Below, piece by piece: positions 1 through 7,965 of a stretch of 64,000 bases of DNA. How positions within the stretch are numbered: position 1 is the first letter of the stretch; each line of letters opens with the position of its first letter. The translations under genes and the position numbers were made by a program. The notes below the pieces were generated by a model that was not told the origin of the DNA, did not search any database, and saw nothing but the letters and a program-made list of their open reading frames with translations. Source of the DNA: Pelagibacteraceae bacterium AG-470-E16 (GTDB taxonomy: Bacteria > Pseudomonadota > Alphaproteobacteria > Pelagibacterales > Pelagibacteraceae); assembly GCA_003209195.1 (NCBI GenBank), contig QCSF01000002.1, positions 62,001 through 126,000 of the forward strand, read 5' to 3'.

Positions 1-1466
1 ATCAAATATTCTTCTCTTTCTGGTTTTGACGTTATCATTTCCTCTATATTAGAAATAGCTATCGCTCTTTTATAAAGTATTTTTTGATTATCATTCAAAT
101 CAATATATGAATTTATATTTTTATCTAAGATAATATTTTTAAATATTGTTTCATTGAATAAAAGTTTATTTTGAGAGAGATAATAAGAATTATTTCTTAT
201 ATTGTCGTAATTGTTTATATTTCCATTAATTAATATATCACCATGAGTTGGCATATAAAAACCTAATGATAAATCAGCTATAGTTGATTTGCCAGAACCA
301 GAATCGCCTAAGAGTAAAACTTTATCCCCCCTATTAATTTCAAAATTTAATTTGTTTAAGAAAATATTTTTATTTGAATAACCGAAAGAAACGTTGTTAA
401 ATTTTATTTGCTTAAAACTCCAATTAACTGATTTGTTAAGATTAAAATTTGATAATATATTTTTATTTTGATACAAATCTTCAAATAATATATTTGTTGC
501 TATTACAGAATTGTTCATAATAGTTAGCGATCTAGACACTACTGATAATGAAGGTATTATTCTAAATGCCGCATATAAAAATGTCGAAATAATGTAAATA
601 ATATTTATGTCAGTATTTTTTAAAGTATTGAGATTAAAAAATATAAAACCAAAGAAAAATATCACAAAGAAACTTTCAATTAAATATCTTGGTGAAAAAG
701 TAATAATTTCACTAATTAGATTATTTTTTGCAAGATTTTTAGCTTTTTGAGAAACAAGACCTTCAAAATATTTTTGTTTTTTTGCAATTTTTATTTCTTT
801 GATACCCATCACCATATCTTTAATAGTTTGTATAAGACTTTTTGAGTCAATATTTATTTTTTTAGCAATATTTAAAATTTTATTTTTAAATAAAAGTTGA
901 TAAATCAAAACAATAAAAAATGAAATTAATAAAAAAGGAATTATTTTTAATCCAAAAATAATAATAAAATACAACATTATAGTAATAACTATTAATGACT
1001 CGGTTATCAGTCTTAATAATCCCAGTAAACCGTTTGAATAAATTGTAACCAAATTTGTAATATTGTGAATATAATATGATGTTTCTTTTGATATGAAATC
1101 AGAATGAGTTATGTGTTGATATTTTTTTAAAAGATCAATTCTTAACTTTGCTTGCAAGTTCACTTTTACCTCAACAATTTTTTTATAAATATAAATTGCA
1201 AAAAATGATTTTAATAAAAAAAATATTACAAATAATAATATAATTTGTTCACCATTAAATAAAATTTCTACAGAGTCTAATATTGGTAAATTAAAATTAT
1301 TTTGAGTTTTATCGCCGAGCACTACTCCTACTATCGGAATTATTAGGGCTAGGTTAACTATATCTATGAATGAAGCCAAAATTGTAAGAAACAAAAATAG
1401 AAAAAATCTATATTTTAGCTCTGAAATTATAAATATTTTTTTTAAATAAGTTGAAATGTTATTCAT
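1..1466 (-). CDS. ABC exporter, fused membrane and ATPase domains (partial)
   Basis: This gene runs off the left edge, so its C-terminus is missing. It starts at the ATG whose complement is at 1464-1466. The visible part has several hydrophobic membrane segments followed by an ATPase domain with a Walker A motif (GDSGSGKST, about 312-286) and a Q-loop region (SQNKLLFNETIF). The LSGGQ signature and Walker B lie outside the window. The order of membrane domain then ATPase is that of type I homodimeric exporters (MsbA, PglK and peptide exporters). It is the last visible gene of a minus-strand surface operon, 29 bases after the sulfatase-like gene. Export of a lipid-linked glycan or other surface molecule is an inference from context. 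Confidence 0.85.
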   Translation of the reverse strand, partial: MNNISTYLKKIFIISELKYRFFLFLFLTILASFIDIVNLALIIPIVGVVLGDKTQNNFNLPILDSVEILFNGEQIILLFVIFFLLKSFFAIYIYKKIVEVKVNLQAKLRIDLLKKYQHITHSDFISKETSYYIHNITNLVTIYSNGLLGLLRLITESLIVITIMLYFIIIFGLKIIPFLLISFFIVLIYQLLFKNKILNIAKKINIDSKSLIQTIKDMVMGIKEIKIAKKQKYFEGLVSQKAKNLAKNNLISEIITFSPRYLIESFFVIFFFGFIFFNLNTLKNTDINIIYIISTFLYAAFRIIPSLSVVSRSLTIMNNSVIATNILFEDLYQNKNILSNFNLNKSVNWSFKQIKFNNVSFGYSNKNIFLNKLNFEINRGDKVLLLGDSGSGKSTIADLSLGFYMPTHGDILINGNINNYDNIRNNSYYLSQNKLLFNETIFKNIILDKNINSYIDLNDNQKILYKRAIAISNIEEMITSKPEREEYL

Positions 1467-1495
1467 AAACTTTTTTAATTTTTAAAATAAAAAAA

Positions 1496-2821
1496 TTAAT
1501 TAAAGAAATTTAAATTGTAATTTTTCTTAAAATCACAATATATTTGGTAATCTTGATCAGGAACATCATTAATTAAATCTTTTTTTTGAATTAATTTTAA
1601 AGAATTAATATTATCAGATTTATTAACTTTTAAGTGAATTTCTTTATCGCGTTTTCTTATTACACATTCACCAAAATCAAATCTTGTATCGTTAATTTCT
1701 GAAATGACAAATTCATTTATAGCATTTTTGGAAAAAATAGTTTCATTTTCATAATTATATTTTTTTGGATTTATCAAATGAAGTATAGATTTATAAAAGT
1801 TTACATGTGAAGTATAATTTGTAATATTTTTATTATTATGAATAATTTTTTTTTTCAATTTTTCGTCAAATGAAATTACACTAAGTGGTATGTGAGTAGA
1901 ATTTTTAGATAATAATCCGTTTTTTTTCTTTATTTCAGGAGATATAATACCGTTATTTCCATGATCAGAAGATATAAAAATTAAAGTGTTATCGCTATGA
2001 TAGTCTTTAATTTCATTGATAATTTTTCCAACATGCTTATCTAAATAAGTCAATGTAACGAACATCATTTTTTTATATTCATTATAATAATTTTTATCCT
2101 CCCAAACCTTTTCATAAAACCATGAATATCTTTCGGGAGTTTTTATTGATCCGTAAGGATTTAAACACAACTTACTAATATACTTAAATTCATTATAAAC
2201 CTTGAATTTTTTTTTTAAATTTTTTAATGAAAAATAATTCCTATAAATTTTTCTTGGTATTCTAAATAAAATATTTGACAATCTGTAATGATATTTATGC
2301 AAAAGTGGATATTCTTTTTTACTTAAAATATTTTCAGGTGTCTCGTAAGGTTCATGACAATCTGTATAATGAAAAAAAGTTAATGAATTGTCTTTTAATT
2401 GAGTGAGTTTTGTCTTGAGAATGTTATTAAAATTTTCTGCAGGTATATAAAAATCTGACATTGACGGGCTAAGATATAAGCATTCATCAAAATCAAGCTT
2501 ATCTCCATGTTTCTCACCATGAGTGAGTGGCTGCGTACCAACGTAAGCACTTATAAAATTATTTTCATTTAATTCCTTTTGCAAACTTTTTAAACCACTA
2601 TCTCTAAAACTTTGTTTTCTTCCCATCACTCCCGTAATTGAAGACGAAGCTCCATATAACATCGCTGCTAAATTTCCTCTGGTGTTATGCGTTACTGAAT
2701 AATGATTATGAAAATTAATACCATTTTCAGTTATATTTTTTAGATTTGGCATGTAATTTTCATTTGATAGCCAGCTATGTTCATAGGAAATAGCGTCAAG
2801 TAATAAGTAAATGATTTTCAT
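1496..2821 (-). CDS. Sulfatase / alkaline-phosphatase-superfamily protein
   Basis: A 441-residue protein that opens directly with a metal-binding-type segment (LLLDAISYEHSW) and has a second one near residue 285 (SSDHGNNG). A Thr in HNTRGNLAAML, about residues 45-55, is in the place of the usual nucleophile. There is no signal peptide or membrane segment, so it is probably cytoplasmic or peripheral. That differs from EptA- or LtaS-like phosphotransferases, which carry membrane helices. Family members hydrolyse or transfer phosphate, sulfate or phosphonate esters; the substrate cannot be read from sequence. It sits between the epimerase (5 bases upstream) and the ABC exporter, so a role in modifying a surface glycan is plausible. 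Confidence 0.75.
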   Translation of the reverse strand: MKIIYLLLDAISYEHSWLSNENYMPNLKNITENGINFHNHYSVTHNTRGNLAAMLYGASSSITGVMGRKQSFRDSGLKSLQKELNENNFISAYVGTQPLTHGEKHGDKLDFDECLYLSPSMSDFYIPAENFNNILKTKLTQLKDNSLTFFHYTDCHEPYETPENILSKKEYPLLHKYHYRLSNILFRIPRKIYRNYFSLKNLKKKFKVYNEFKYISKLCLNPYGSIKTPERYSWFYEKVWEDKNYYNEYKKMMFVTLTYLDKHVGKIINEIKDYHSDNTLIFISSDHGNNGIISPEIKKKNGLLSKNSTHIPLSVISFDEKLKKKIIHNNKNITNYTSHVNFYKSILHLINPKKYNYENETIFSKNAINEFVISEINDTRFDFGECVIRKRDKEIHLKVNKSDNINSLKLIQKKDLINDVPDQDYQIYCDFKKNYNLNFFN

Positions 2822-2826
2822 AATAT

Positions 2827-3816
2827 CTATTTTTTATTGTGGTAATTTTTATACCAATCTACAAAATATTTTATTCCTAAATTTACATTTATTTTTGGTT
2901 TATAATTAATTTTTTTTTTAATATTTTTTATGCATGCATATGTTTTTTCAACATCACCGGGTTGACGTTCGACATATATTTTTTTCAAATTATTTTGTAA
3001 ATTTTTTTCTATCTCTTTTATGTAAACTTTTAATTTTTCAGGTTTACCTCTTGCAATATTTATCGTTTCGTATGGTAAAATTACGTTTTTCCTTGAGATA
3101 TAACTACTAAGCAAATCATATAAAGTATTAACTGTATCATCAATGTATGTAAAATCTCTTTGATGTTTTCCTTGATTAAAAACTTTAATAGATTTACCTT
3201 TATAATGATTTTTTATAAAACTATATGGGGTCATATCTGGCCTCCCATAAGGGCCGTAAACTGTAAAAAATCTTAAGCATACTATTTTTAGTTTATAAAT
3301 CTGTGCATACGAATAAGACATTATTTCATCACATTTTTTTGTTGCAGCATAAAAAGACATCGGTTTATCAGTGTTTGAATTTTCTTTTATTGGAAATGAA
3401 TTTTGATCGCCATATACAGAGCTTGATGAACCTAGAAAAATAAGTTTAGGTTTAAATATTTTGCATGCTTCTAAAAGATTAAAATATCCTGTAATATTTG
3501 AGTCAAAGTATTTCTGTGGATTTTCGATTGAATATCTCACTCCAGCTTGTGCAGCTAAGTGAAAAATATAGTTGTACTTATAACTTTTAACATTAGATAA
3601 TATTTTTTTTTTATCTTTTAAATCAAATTTAAAAAATTTAAAATTTTTATTTTTTAATAAAGATAGTCTCTTATATTTTAATTTAATGTCATAATAATTA
3701 TTTAAATTATCAATACCATAAACTACAAATTTATCATTTTTTAAAATTTTCTTGCAAAGATTATAACCTATAAAACCTGCGCACCCAGTAACTAAAATTT
3801 TTATTTTATTTTTCAT
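2827..3816 (-). CDS. UDP-glucuronate 4-epimerase-like NAD-dependent epimerase
   Basis: A 329-residue short-chain dehydrogenase/reductase of the extended type. It has an N-terminal Rossmann motif (TGCAGFIG, residues 10-17), the YxxxK catalytic motif (YAATKK, about residues 156-161) and the segment RFFTVYGPYGRPDM, characteristic of UDP-glucuronate 4-epimerases (CapI/GAE group). The reaction would give UDP-galacturonate, a precursor for acidic surface polysaccharides. Length fits the family. It lies in the minus-strand surface operon between the radical SAM gene and the sulfatase-like gene. UDP-glucose/galactose epimerization is the main alternative, but the RFFTVYGP-GRPDM segment argues for the glucuronate type. 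Confidence 0.87.
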   Translation of the reverse strand: MKNKIKILVTGCAGFIGYNLCKKILKNDKFVVYGIDNLNNYYDIKLKYKRLSLLKNKNFKFFKFDLKDKKKILSNVKSYKYNYIFHLAAQAGVRYSIENPQKYFDSNITGYFNLLEACKIFKPKLIFLGSSSSVYGDQNSFPIKENSNTDKPMSFYAATKKCDEIMSYSYAQIYKLKIVCLRFFTVYGPYGRPDMTPYSFIKNHYKGKSIKVFNQGKHQRDFTYIDDTVNTLYDLLSSYISRKNVILPYETINIARGKPEKLKVYIKEIEKNLQNNLKKIYVERQPGDVEKTYACIKNIKKKINYKPKINVNLGIKYFVDWYKNYHNKK

Positions 3817-3834
3817 AAATAATTAGTTAACAGA

Positions 3835-4821
3835 CTATAATTTTTGATAAAACTCACATCTTTTACAAAGAGATTTTTCACCCTTAATAAAATCATTGTT
3901 TTCGAAAAGTTTTTCATGCACATATAGGTTATCTAGTTTATCCAATATCAATGACCCAACATTATGCTCAATGGAGTAATCGTTACAACAAATTGCCATA
4001 TCTCCATTGGTAAGCAAAACACCTTTGTTTAATCTTCCATAACTACAATAATAAAGATCATTTGTTCTATGTTCTAAATCAATATCTATAATATTTCGTC
4101 TGAATCCCTCTTTATCATCTACTTGACCAGCTCTTGTAACAAGGTGCTTACGAACATAGATGTTGTCACCGGATATTATTTTTTCTGAAATAGAATTATT
4201 AATGACTTCTCTTATTTCAGGATGAAAATCTTCACCTATAACCATTATTTGAAAATTTTCTTTTTTTACTTTTTTTGATAAACTTTTGATTGCTCTAATT
4301 AAAAATTTTATATATTTTTCATCTACTTTTAACTTCATCAGGTTATTACAATCAGGTAAATGCAGCACTACAGTGTCAAAGTTACCCTCATTTAAAAAAA
4401 ATTCTTTTGAATTCTCACGACCAAAAAGAGTAGTAGAAATGTGTTGCTTATGTCCTTTTTTATCAACTAATGATGACATTTCTGGAAACTCTTTACAGTG
4501 AAGTGGTTCACTAAAACCAGTCCAGTGTATTTTAACTTCTTTATCAACATTATCCATAACCTTTTTAAAAACATCAAAAGACAAGACTCTCGGAAAAGAA
4601 GCGCCGCTTTTTTTATAATTAGTTTGAGGACAATACTCACACATCATTGCGCATCCTACAGTAGTGGTAACTTCGAGACTTTTGTTATAAATTTTAGATG
4701 ACCAATTTAATTTGGATAATTGTAAGGAAATTTTTTTGTCGTACTTTTTTGTGAAAACTCTTAACAGTTTAATTAAAAAAAATAATATTGACTTAATAAA
4801 TTTTTTAAAAAGAATTTCCAT
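3835..4821 (-). CDS. Radical SAM protein with SPASM-like C-terminus
   Basis: A 328-residue protein with the radical SAM cluster motif CAMMCEYC (C-x3-C-x2-C, about residues 57-64). A second cysteine set lies near the C-terminus (CC in the AICCNDYS segment, then CKRC), which suggests a SPASM-type auxiliary cluster. The N-terminus is basic and hydrophobic (residues 1-25), possibly membrane-associating. Members with this layout modify peptides or sugars; the substrate here is unknown. The gene is 13 bases downstream of the pyruvate-kinase-like gene and 18 bases before the epimerase gene, in one operon. No peptide substrate gene is visible nearby, so sugar or lipid chemistry is more likely, as inference. 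Confidence 0.82.
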   Translation of the reverse strand: MEILFKKFIKSILFFLIKLLRVFTKKYDKKISLQLSKLNWSSKIYNKSLEVTTTVGCAMMCEYCPQTNYKKSGASFPRVLSFDVFKKVMDNVDKEVKIHWTGFSEPLHCKEFPEMSSLVDKKGHKQHISTTLFGRENSKEFFLNEGNFDTVVLHLPDCNNLMKLKVDEKYIKFLIRAIKSLSKKVKKENFQIMVIGEDFHPEIREVINNSISEKIISGDNIYVRKHLVTRAGQVDDKEGFRRNIIDIDLEHRTNDLYYCSYGRLNKGVLLTNGDMAICCNDYSIEHNVGSLILDKLDNLYVHEKLFENNDFIKGEKSLCKRCEFYQKL

Positions 4822-4833
4822 TGAAATAAGTTT

Positions 4834-5829
4834 TTATATAAATTTTTTCTTGTATTTAAAAGAATAAATACATTTTTTTAAAAATCTAACACAATTGAGT
4901 GGGTCCTTGCCAATGGCTGTTTCGGCAGCTAAAACCATTCCTTTAGCGCCTTGTTTTAGTGAAGAATATATATCATGACTTTCAGCCCTTGTTGGCAAAT
5001 TTTCTTTTATCATTGTTTCTAATAGGTTGGTTGCAACATAAGCTGGCGTTTTATATTTTAGTGAGTGATTCAAAATATATTCTTGTGCGAATGGTATATC
5101 TTCTATAGGTATTTCTCTAGATAAATCACCCCTATCAATTAAAAGGGCATTTGAAACTTTAGATATATTTTTTAAATCTTTTATTGCATTTTTTGTCTCA
5201 ATTTTTGAAATTAAAAAAGAATGTTTGCCTATTAATTTTCTAACATGAGAAACGTCACTAGATTTATTTACAAAAGATATAGCTACAGTGTGTATTTTAT
5301 TTTTTTTCATTAATTTTAATGCATAAATATCTTTTTTTGTTAGTGGTGGTAAATCAATTTTAGCATCAATATGAACACCTTTATTTGATCCAAGAAAACC
5401 TGGCTTTGTTACCTTGCATATAAGAGATTTTTTGTCTTTTGATTTTTTTTGTACTTTTAAGGTTAAATTACTAAATCCAATATCTATAGTTGTATTTAAT
5501 TTTATTAAATTAAATTTAAATGTAGGATGAACACAAATTGTTTTCTCATTTGACTTATTTTCACTACAAAGAAATTTCACAGTATTATTTTTTTTTAAAA
5601 AAATTTCATTTTTTATATAGGACGTTCTTATTTGTGCTCCTTCAGTATCAATACAAATATTATTAACATTATTTCTTTTTAAAAAATTTATTTTTTTTTG
5701 GATAATTTTTGTATTTGTATGAGATAGATTTATTCTCATTAAATCTACTTTTTCTTTTTTAAGTTGAGTAATAATTTTTTTCTTTAATGAACTTGGACCT
5801 AGAGTACAAATTATCTTTATTTTATTCAT
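4834..5829 (-). CDS. Short pyruvate-kinase-like protein without the C-terminal domain
   Basis: A 331-residue protein clearly related to pyruvate kinase. It has RINLSH (R32, N34, S36, H37), a catalytic-type Lys in SKIET, the RGDLSREIP metal/substrate loop, PTRAES and AAETAIG. Normal enzymes are about 470 residues or longer; this one ends after the barrel, so the allosteric C-terminal domain is absent. Several near-invariant positions differ: DTKGPEIRT reads DTEGAQIRT and RGDLG reads RGDLS. It overlaps the nucleotidyltransferase gene by four bases (ATGA), so the two are translationally coupled. In a surface-glycan operon this is more likely a specialised phosphoenolpyruvate-using enzyme than the glycolytic one. 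That role is inference. Confidence 0.75.
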   Translation of the reverse strand: MNKIKIICTLGPSSLKKKIITQLKKEKVDLMRINLSHTNTKIIQKKINFLKRNNVNNICIDTEGAQIRTSYIKNEIFLKKNNTVKFLCSENKSNEKTICVHPTFKFNLIKLNTTIDIGFSNLTLKVQKKSKDKKSLICKVTKPGFLGSNKGVHIDAKIDLPPLTKKDIYALKLMKKNKIHTVAISFVNKSSDVSHVRKLIGKHSFLISKIETKNAIKDLKNISKVSNALLIDRGDLSREIPIEDIPFAQEYILNHSLKYKTPAYVATNLLETMIKENLPTRAESHDIYSSLKQGAKGMVLAAETAIGKDPLNCVRFLKKCIYSFKYKKKFI

Positions 5830-6185
5830 TTTATACCTTTTTTTCTTATCATTGTTGCAGAAATTTTTTCAATTTTTTTACTCATTTTTATTTTCCGTAA
5901 TTTATAGCCAACATTTCTTCCATAAACGACTTCCGATACAACTGGTATTTTTATTATGACATACCTATTTTTATATTTTTTTAAGGCTTCATTTATTTTG
6001 TTTTTTACAAAATTAAATTTAAATGGGTTTTTGTTATTGATCTTATAACTGTCCATTACAAGTATCGCCACCTGATTACTTGTTTTTAAAGCTCTTAAAA
6101 ATAATTCTTTATGACCCTGATGAAACGGCTGAAACCTTCCAATATAAATGGCTGTTTTTTTTTTCCAATTAAAATATTTTTTCAT
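5826..6185 (-). CDS. Small nucleotidyltransferase (HxGH superfamily)
   Basis: A compact 119-residue nucleotidyltransferase. It shows the nucleotide-binding segment IGRFQPFHQGH with the HxGH motif near residues 22-28, and near the C-terminus ISATMIRKKG, matching the ISSTxIR motif of the superfamily. The length is near that of glycerol-3-phosphate cytidylyltransferases, and the GRFQPFHxGH form resembles NadM-type adenylyltransferases, so the nucleotide (CTP or ATP) is uncertain. The stop overlaps the start of the pyruvate-kinase-like gene. Its likely role is activating a small phosphorylated building block for the surface polymer. Its start is preceded by a GC-rich element described separately. 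Confidence 0.75.
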   Translation of the reverse strand: MKKYFNWKKKTAIYIGRFQPFHQGHKELFLRALKTSNQVAILVMDSYKINNKNPFKFNFVKNKINEALKKYKNRYVIIKIPVVSEVVYGRNVGYKLRKIKMSKKIEKISATMIRKKGIK

Positions 6186-6190
6186 TTAGA

Positions 6191-6203
6191 CAACGCTCCG
6201 CAC
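6191..6203 (-). promoter_or_regulatory. Candidate ops-like element downstream of the NusG-paralogue gene
   Basis: Read on the minus strand this is GTGCGGAGCGTTG, a GC-rich island in an otherwise A/T-only gap. It aligns with the E. coli ops element (GGCGGTAGCGTG), which recruits RfaH, with one missing T and a mismatch at the first base. It lies just after the NusG/RfaH-like gene and just before the first enzyme gene of the polysaccharide operon. The GGAG inside it could instead act as a ribosome binding site, 10 bases before the ATG at 6185. Confidence 0.4.
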
Positions 6204-6226
6204 TTTGTAAAAAAAATTTTTACAAA
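6204..6226 (-). other. Inverted repeat in the leader before the nucleotidyltransferase gene
   Basis: A 23-base inverted repeat with arms TTTGTAAAAA and TTTTTACAAA forms a roughly 10 bp A/U hairpin in the minus-strand transcript, directly before the ops-like element. It may act as a pause or weak attenuation signal between the regulator genes and the biosynthetic genes. The role is inference. Confidence 0.4.
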
Positions 6227-6252
6227 TTTATCATTGATTATTAAATATTTTA

Positions 6253-6750
6253 TCAAATAGGACTAAATAAATAATCTTCTTTTGAAAATTTAGTATTTAA
6301 TTTACCTATCGATGCTTTTATATAAAACTTGTTTTCCTCTATAATTTTAAAAATGTTATTTGTGAAAGGTCCTGATAAAAATTTAAATTTTTTATTATTT
6401 TTGAAGTCGAAAAAACTCTGTTGTATAAAGCCTTGACTATCTTCATTCAACTTACATCTGTCAATAAATTCAATGATTTCTAATTGCGCTTTTGAAAAAC
6501 CATTCAGGAAATACTTAACACCCTTGCAATATCTAAGTGTATTAAAAATGTTTTTATTACTAAATCTTATGTGAAAACAAAGAATATAATCACCTAATAG
6601 TAAAACTTCTTTGTTGTTTAATTTTAATTTAGAATAATTTTGAATTTTTATTTTTGGAGAATAAAATATTGGTTTACTTCCAAGTTTCTTAAAAAACTCA
6701 TTTTTTAAAGATGTTAACTTTTTTTTGTCAAATTTTATTATAACCCACAT
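6253..6750 (-). CDS. NusG/RfaH-like transcription elongation factor
   Basis: A 165-residue protein with an N-terminal NGN-like domain: it opens MWVIIKFD, then FYSPKI and LLGDYILCFHIRF. A KOW-like C-terminus follows (FLSGPFTNNIFKI, then KASIGKLNTKF). The size matches NusG (about 180) and RfaH (about 160). Such paralogues bind RNA polymerase at a specific element and suppress termination in long surface-polysaccharide operons. The gene follows the MarR-like regulator by 5 bases and precedes the glycan genes, the position expected for an operon-specific antiterminator. Similarity is by motif and length only, so family assignment is likely but not certain. Confidence 0.75.
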   Translation of the reverse strand: MWVIIKFDKKKLTSLKNEFFKKLGSKPIFYSPKIKIQNYSKLKLNNKEVLLLGDYILCFHIRFSNKNIFNTLRYCKGVKYFLNGFSKAQLEIIEFIDRCKLNEDSQGFIQQSFFDFKNNKKFKFLSGPFTNNIFKIIEENKFYIKASIGKLNTKFSKEDYLFSPI

Positions 6751-6755
6751 GTAAA

Positions 6756-7058
6756 TTAATCCTGTTCGATTTCAGATTTTAATTCGTCGTATTCAACCAT
6801 TTTTCTTTTCATAAAATTTAAAGTAAGTTTTGTTTTTTCCGATAAACCTTTAGGAGTTAAAATGTAAGCATAACCAATTTTATTAGGATTTCTTCGAAAA
6901 TTTTTTATTTTAATTAGACCTTTTTCTTTAAGAGCCTTTAAACAATAATTCAACTTACCTAAACTAAAACCAAGCTCATTTGCCAACTCTCTTTGTGAAC
7001 TATTTGGCTTTGATTTAATTTTTCTAAGCACTTCAAAATGATCTAAATTATCGTTCAT
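6756..7058 (-). CDS. EPS-associated MarR-type winged-helix regulator
   Basis: A 100-residue winged-helix protein. The helix-turn-helix is visible at about residues 17-45 (SSQRELANELGFSLGKLNYCLKALKEKGLI), followed by a wing (IKNFRRNPNKIGYAYILTPKG) and a charged C-terminal helix that could dimerize. It matches the small 'MarR family EPS-associated transcriptional regulator' group found at the head of exopolysaccharide operons. Here it is the first gene of a minus-strand surface operon. Two inverted repeats at its start codon and in its promoter (described separately) suggest autoregulation. Confidence 0.82.
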   Translation of the reverse strand: MNDNLDHFEVLRKIKSKPNSSQRELANELGFSLGKLNYCLKALKEKGLIKIKNFRRNPNKIGYAYILTPKGLSEKTKLTLNFMKRKMVEYDELKSEIEQD

Positions 7059-7067
7059 ATATTGAAC
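7053..7067. promoter_or_regulatory. Operator-like inverted repeat, copy 1
   Basis: The sequence GTTCA-N5-TGAAC lies across the start codon (7056-7058) of the winged-helix regulator gene. An identical half-site arrangement occurs 22 bp away, about two helix turns, as expected for a dimeric repressor binding the same DNA face twice. Confidence 0.6.
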
Positions 7068-7095
7068 ATATACCGTTCATACTTTGAACAGTAAA
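7067..7095 (-). promoter_or_regulatory. Candidate sigma70 promoter of the surface operon
   Basis: On the minus strand a -35-like TTTACT (7095-7090) and a -10-like TATATG (7072-7067) are separated by 17 bp. The spacer contains operator copy 2. A start about 7 bp after the -10 would fall near 7060, only two bases before the ATG, so the mRNA would be essentially leaderless. No Shine-Dalgarno sequence is visible before that ATG, which agrees. Confidence 0.45.
7075..7089. promoter_or_regulatory. Operator-like inverted repeat, copy 2
   Basis: A second GTTCA-N5-TGAAC repeat sits entirely inside the spacer between the -35 and -10 of the candidate surface-operon promoter. A protein bound there would block RNA polymerase. 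The adjacent winged-helix regulator is the obvious candidate ligand, by inference. Confidence 0.6.
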
Positions 7096-7112
7096 GCTAA
7101 ATTTGTATTTTT

Positions 7113-7141
7113 TTGTAATTTTTTTCAAATAGTTATATATT
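7113..7141 (+). promoter_or_regulatory. Candidate promoter of the methyltransferase gene
   Basis: TTGTAA (7113-7118) and TATATT (7136-7141) are separated by 17 bp. A start near 7148 lies downstream of the possible TTG start at 7143, so it favours translation from the ATG at 7185. This promoter is divergent from that of the surface operon. Confidence 0.4.
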
Positions 7142-7184
7142 ATTGCTAATATTAAATTATCGTAGTGATAAGATATATTATGAA

Positions 7185-7910
7185 ATGCAAAAAAACTATT
7201 TAGAACGAAATATACATTTCTGGCAGCGAAAATTTAATTCTCCGAATGTAGAAAGCTTCATTTTTAGACTTAAACCGAAAATTCTTGATTTATACATTAG
7301 TCATAACAAAAAAATTAAAATTTTAGATTTTGGTTGTGGAGAAGGTGCTAACTTAAATTATTTTATAAAAAAATTTGGATACGATGGTTACGGCGTTGAT
7401 ATTTCTAAAGAGTCAATTATCGCAGCACGAAAAAGAATAGGAAAACAAAATAAAATAAAACTTATTAGTGGGGATGTAAAAAATACTGACGATTTTTTTA
7501 ATATAAAATTTGATTTAATTATGTCTATTCAAGTTTTATATTATTTTAGTAATAATGATTTAAGAAAAAGATTAATATCATTTAATAATATGCTAAAGCC
7601 AAATGGGCATGTTTTTTTTACAATGATGAGTAATCAGAATAAATATTACACTAGATTTTCAAATAAAAAAAAAAACAAAGATGGACTCACTTTTGTAAAT
7701 TTAAGCAAAGATCAAAAGTATTTCAAATTTTATAAACAACGCCATAAACAAGAAACATATAAACATTATATAAATTTTACAAAAGACGTTAATGATTTAA
7801 AAAAAAAATTTAAGATTTTTAAACCTTTAAATATTGGGTATTACGAAGGAAGTCTTGAATCTTTAAAAGATGGGGGCCTTCACTATACTTTTTTTGGTAA
7901 AAAAAAATAA
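7185..7910 (+). CDS. Class I SAM-dependent methyltransferase
   Basis: A methyltransferase of about 241 residues. The SAM-binding motif I is DFGCGEGAN (about residues 48-56 from the chosen start), followed by an acidic end of strand 2 (GVDIS) and a motif near MSIQVLYYF. The reading frame is open back to a TTG at 7143, but the candidate promoter would start transcription at about 7148, so I prefer the ATG at 7185. It resembles sugar or small-molecule methyltransferases; the substrate is unknown. It is transcribed away from the surface operon, towards the rRNA operon, within the likely hypervariable region. Confidence 0.8.
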   Translation: MQKNYLERNIHFWQRKFNSPNVESFIFRLKPKILDLYISHNKKIKILDFGCGEGANLNYFIKKFGYDGYGVDISKESIIAARKRIGKQNKIKLISGDVKNTDDFFNIKFDLIMSIQVLYYFSNNDLRKRLISFNNMLKPNGHVFFTMMSNQNKYYTRFSNKKKNKDGLTFVNLSKDQKYFKFYKQRHKQETYKHYINFTKDVNDLKKKFKIFKPLNIGYYEGSLESLKDGGLHYTFFGKKK

Positions 7911-7965
7911 TCAAGTATAATTTATATTTTTTAATAATATCAAAAACATTTAGTTATTAAAATTA

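Noticed and set aside
7143-7184. TTG start extending the methyltransferase by 14 residues
   Set aside because: The candidate promoter places the transcription start downstream of this TTG, and the ATG at 7185 is better placed.
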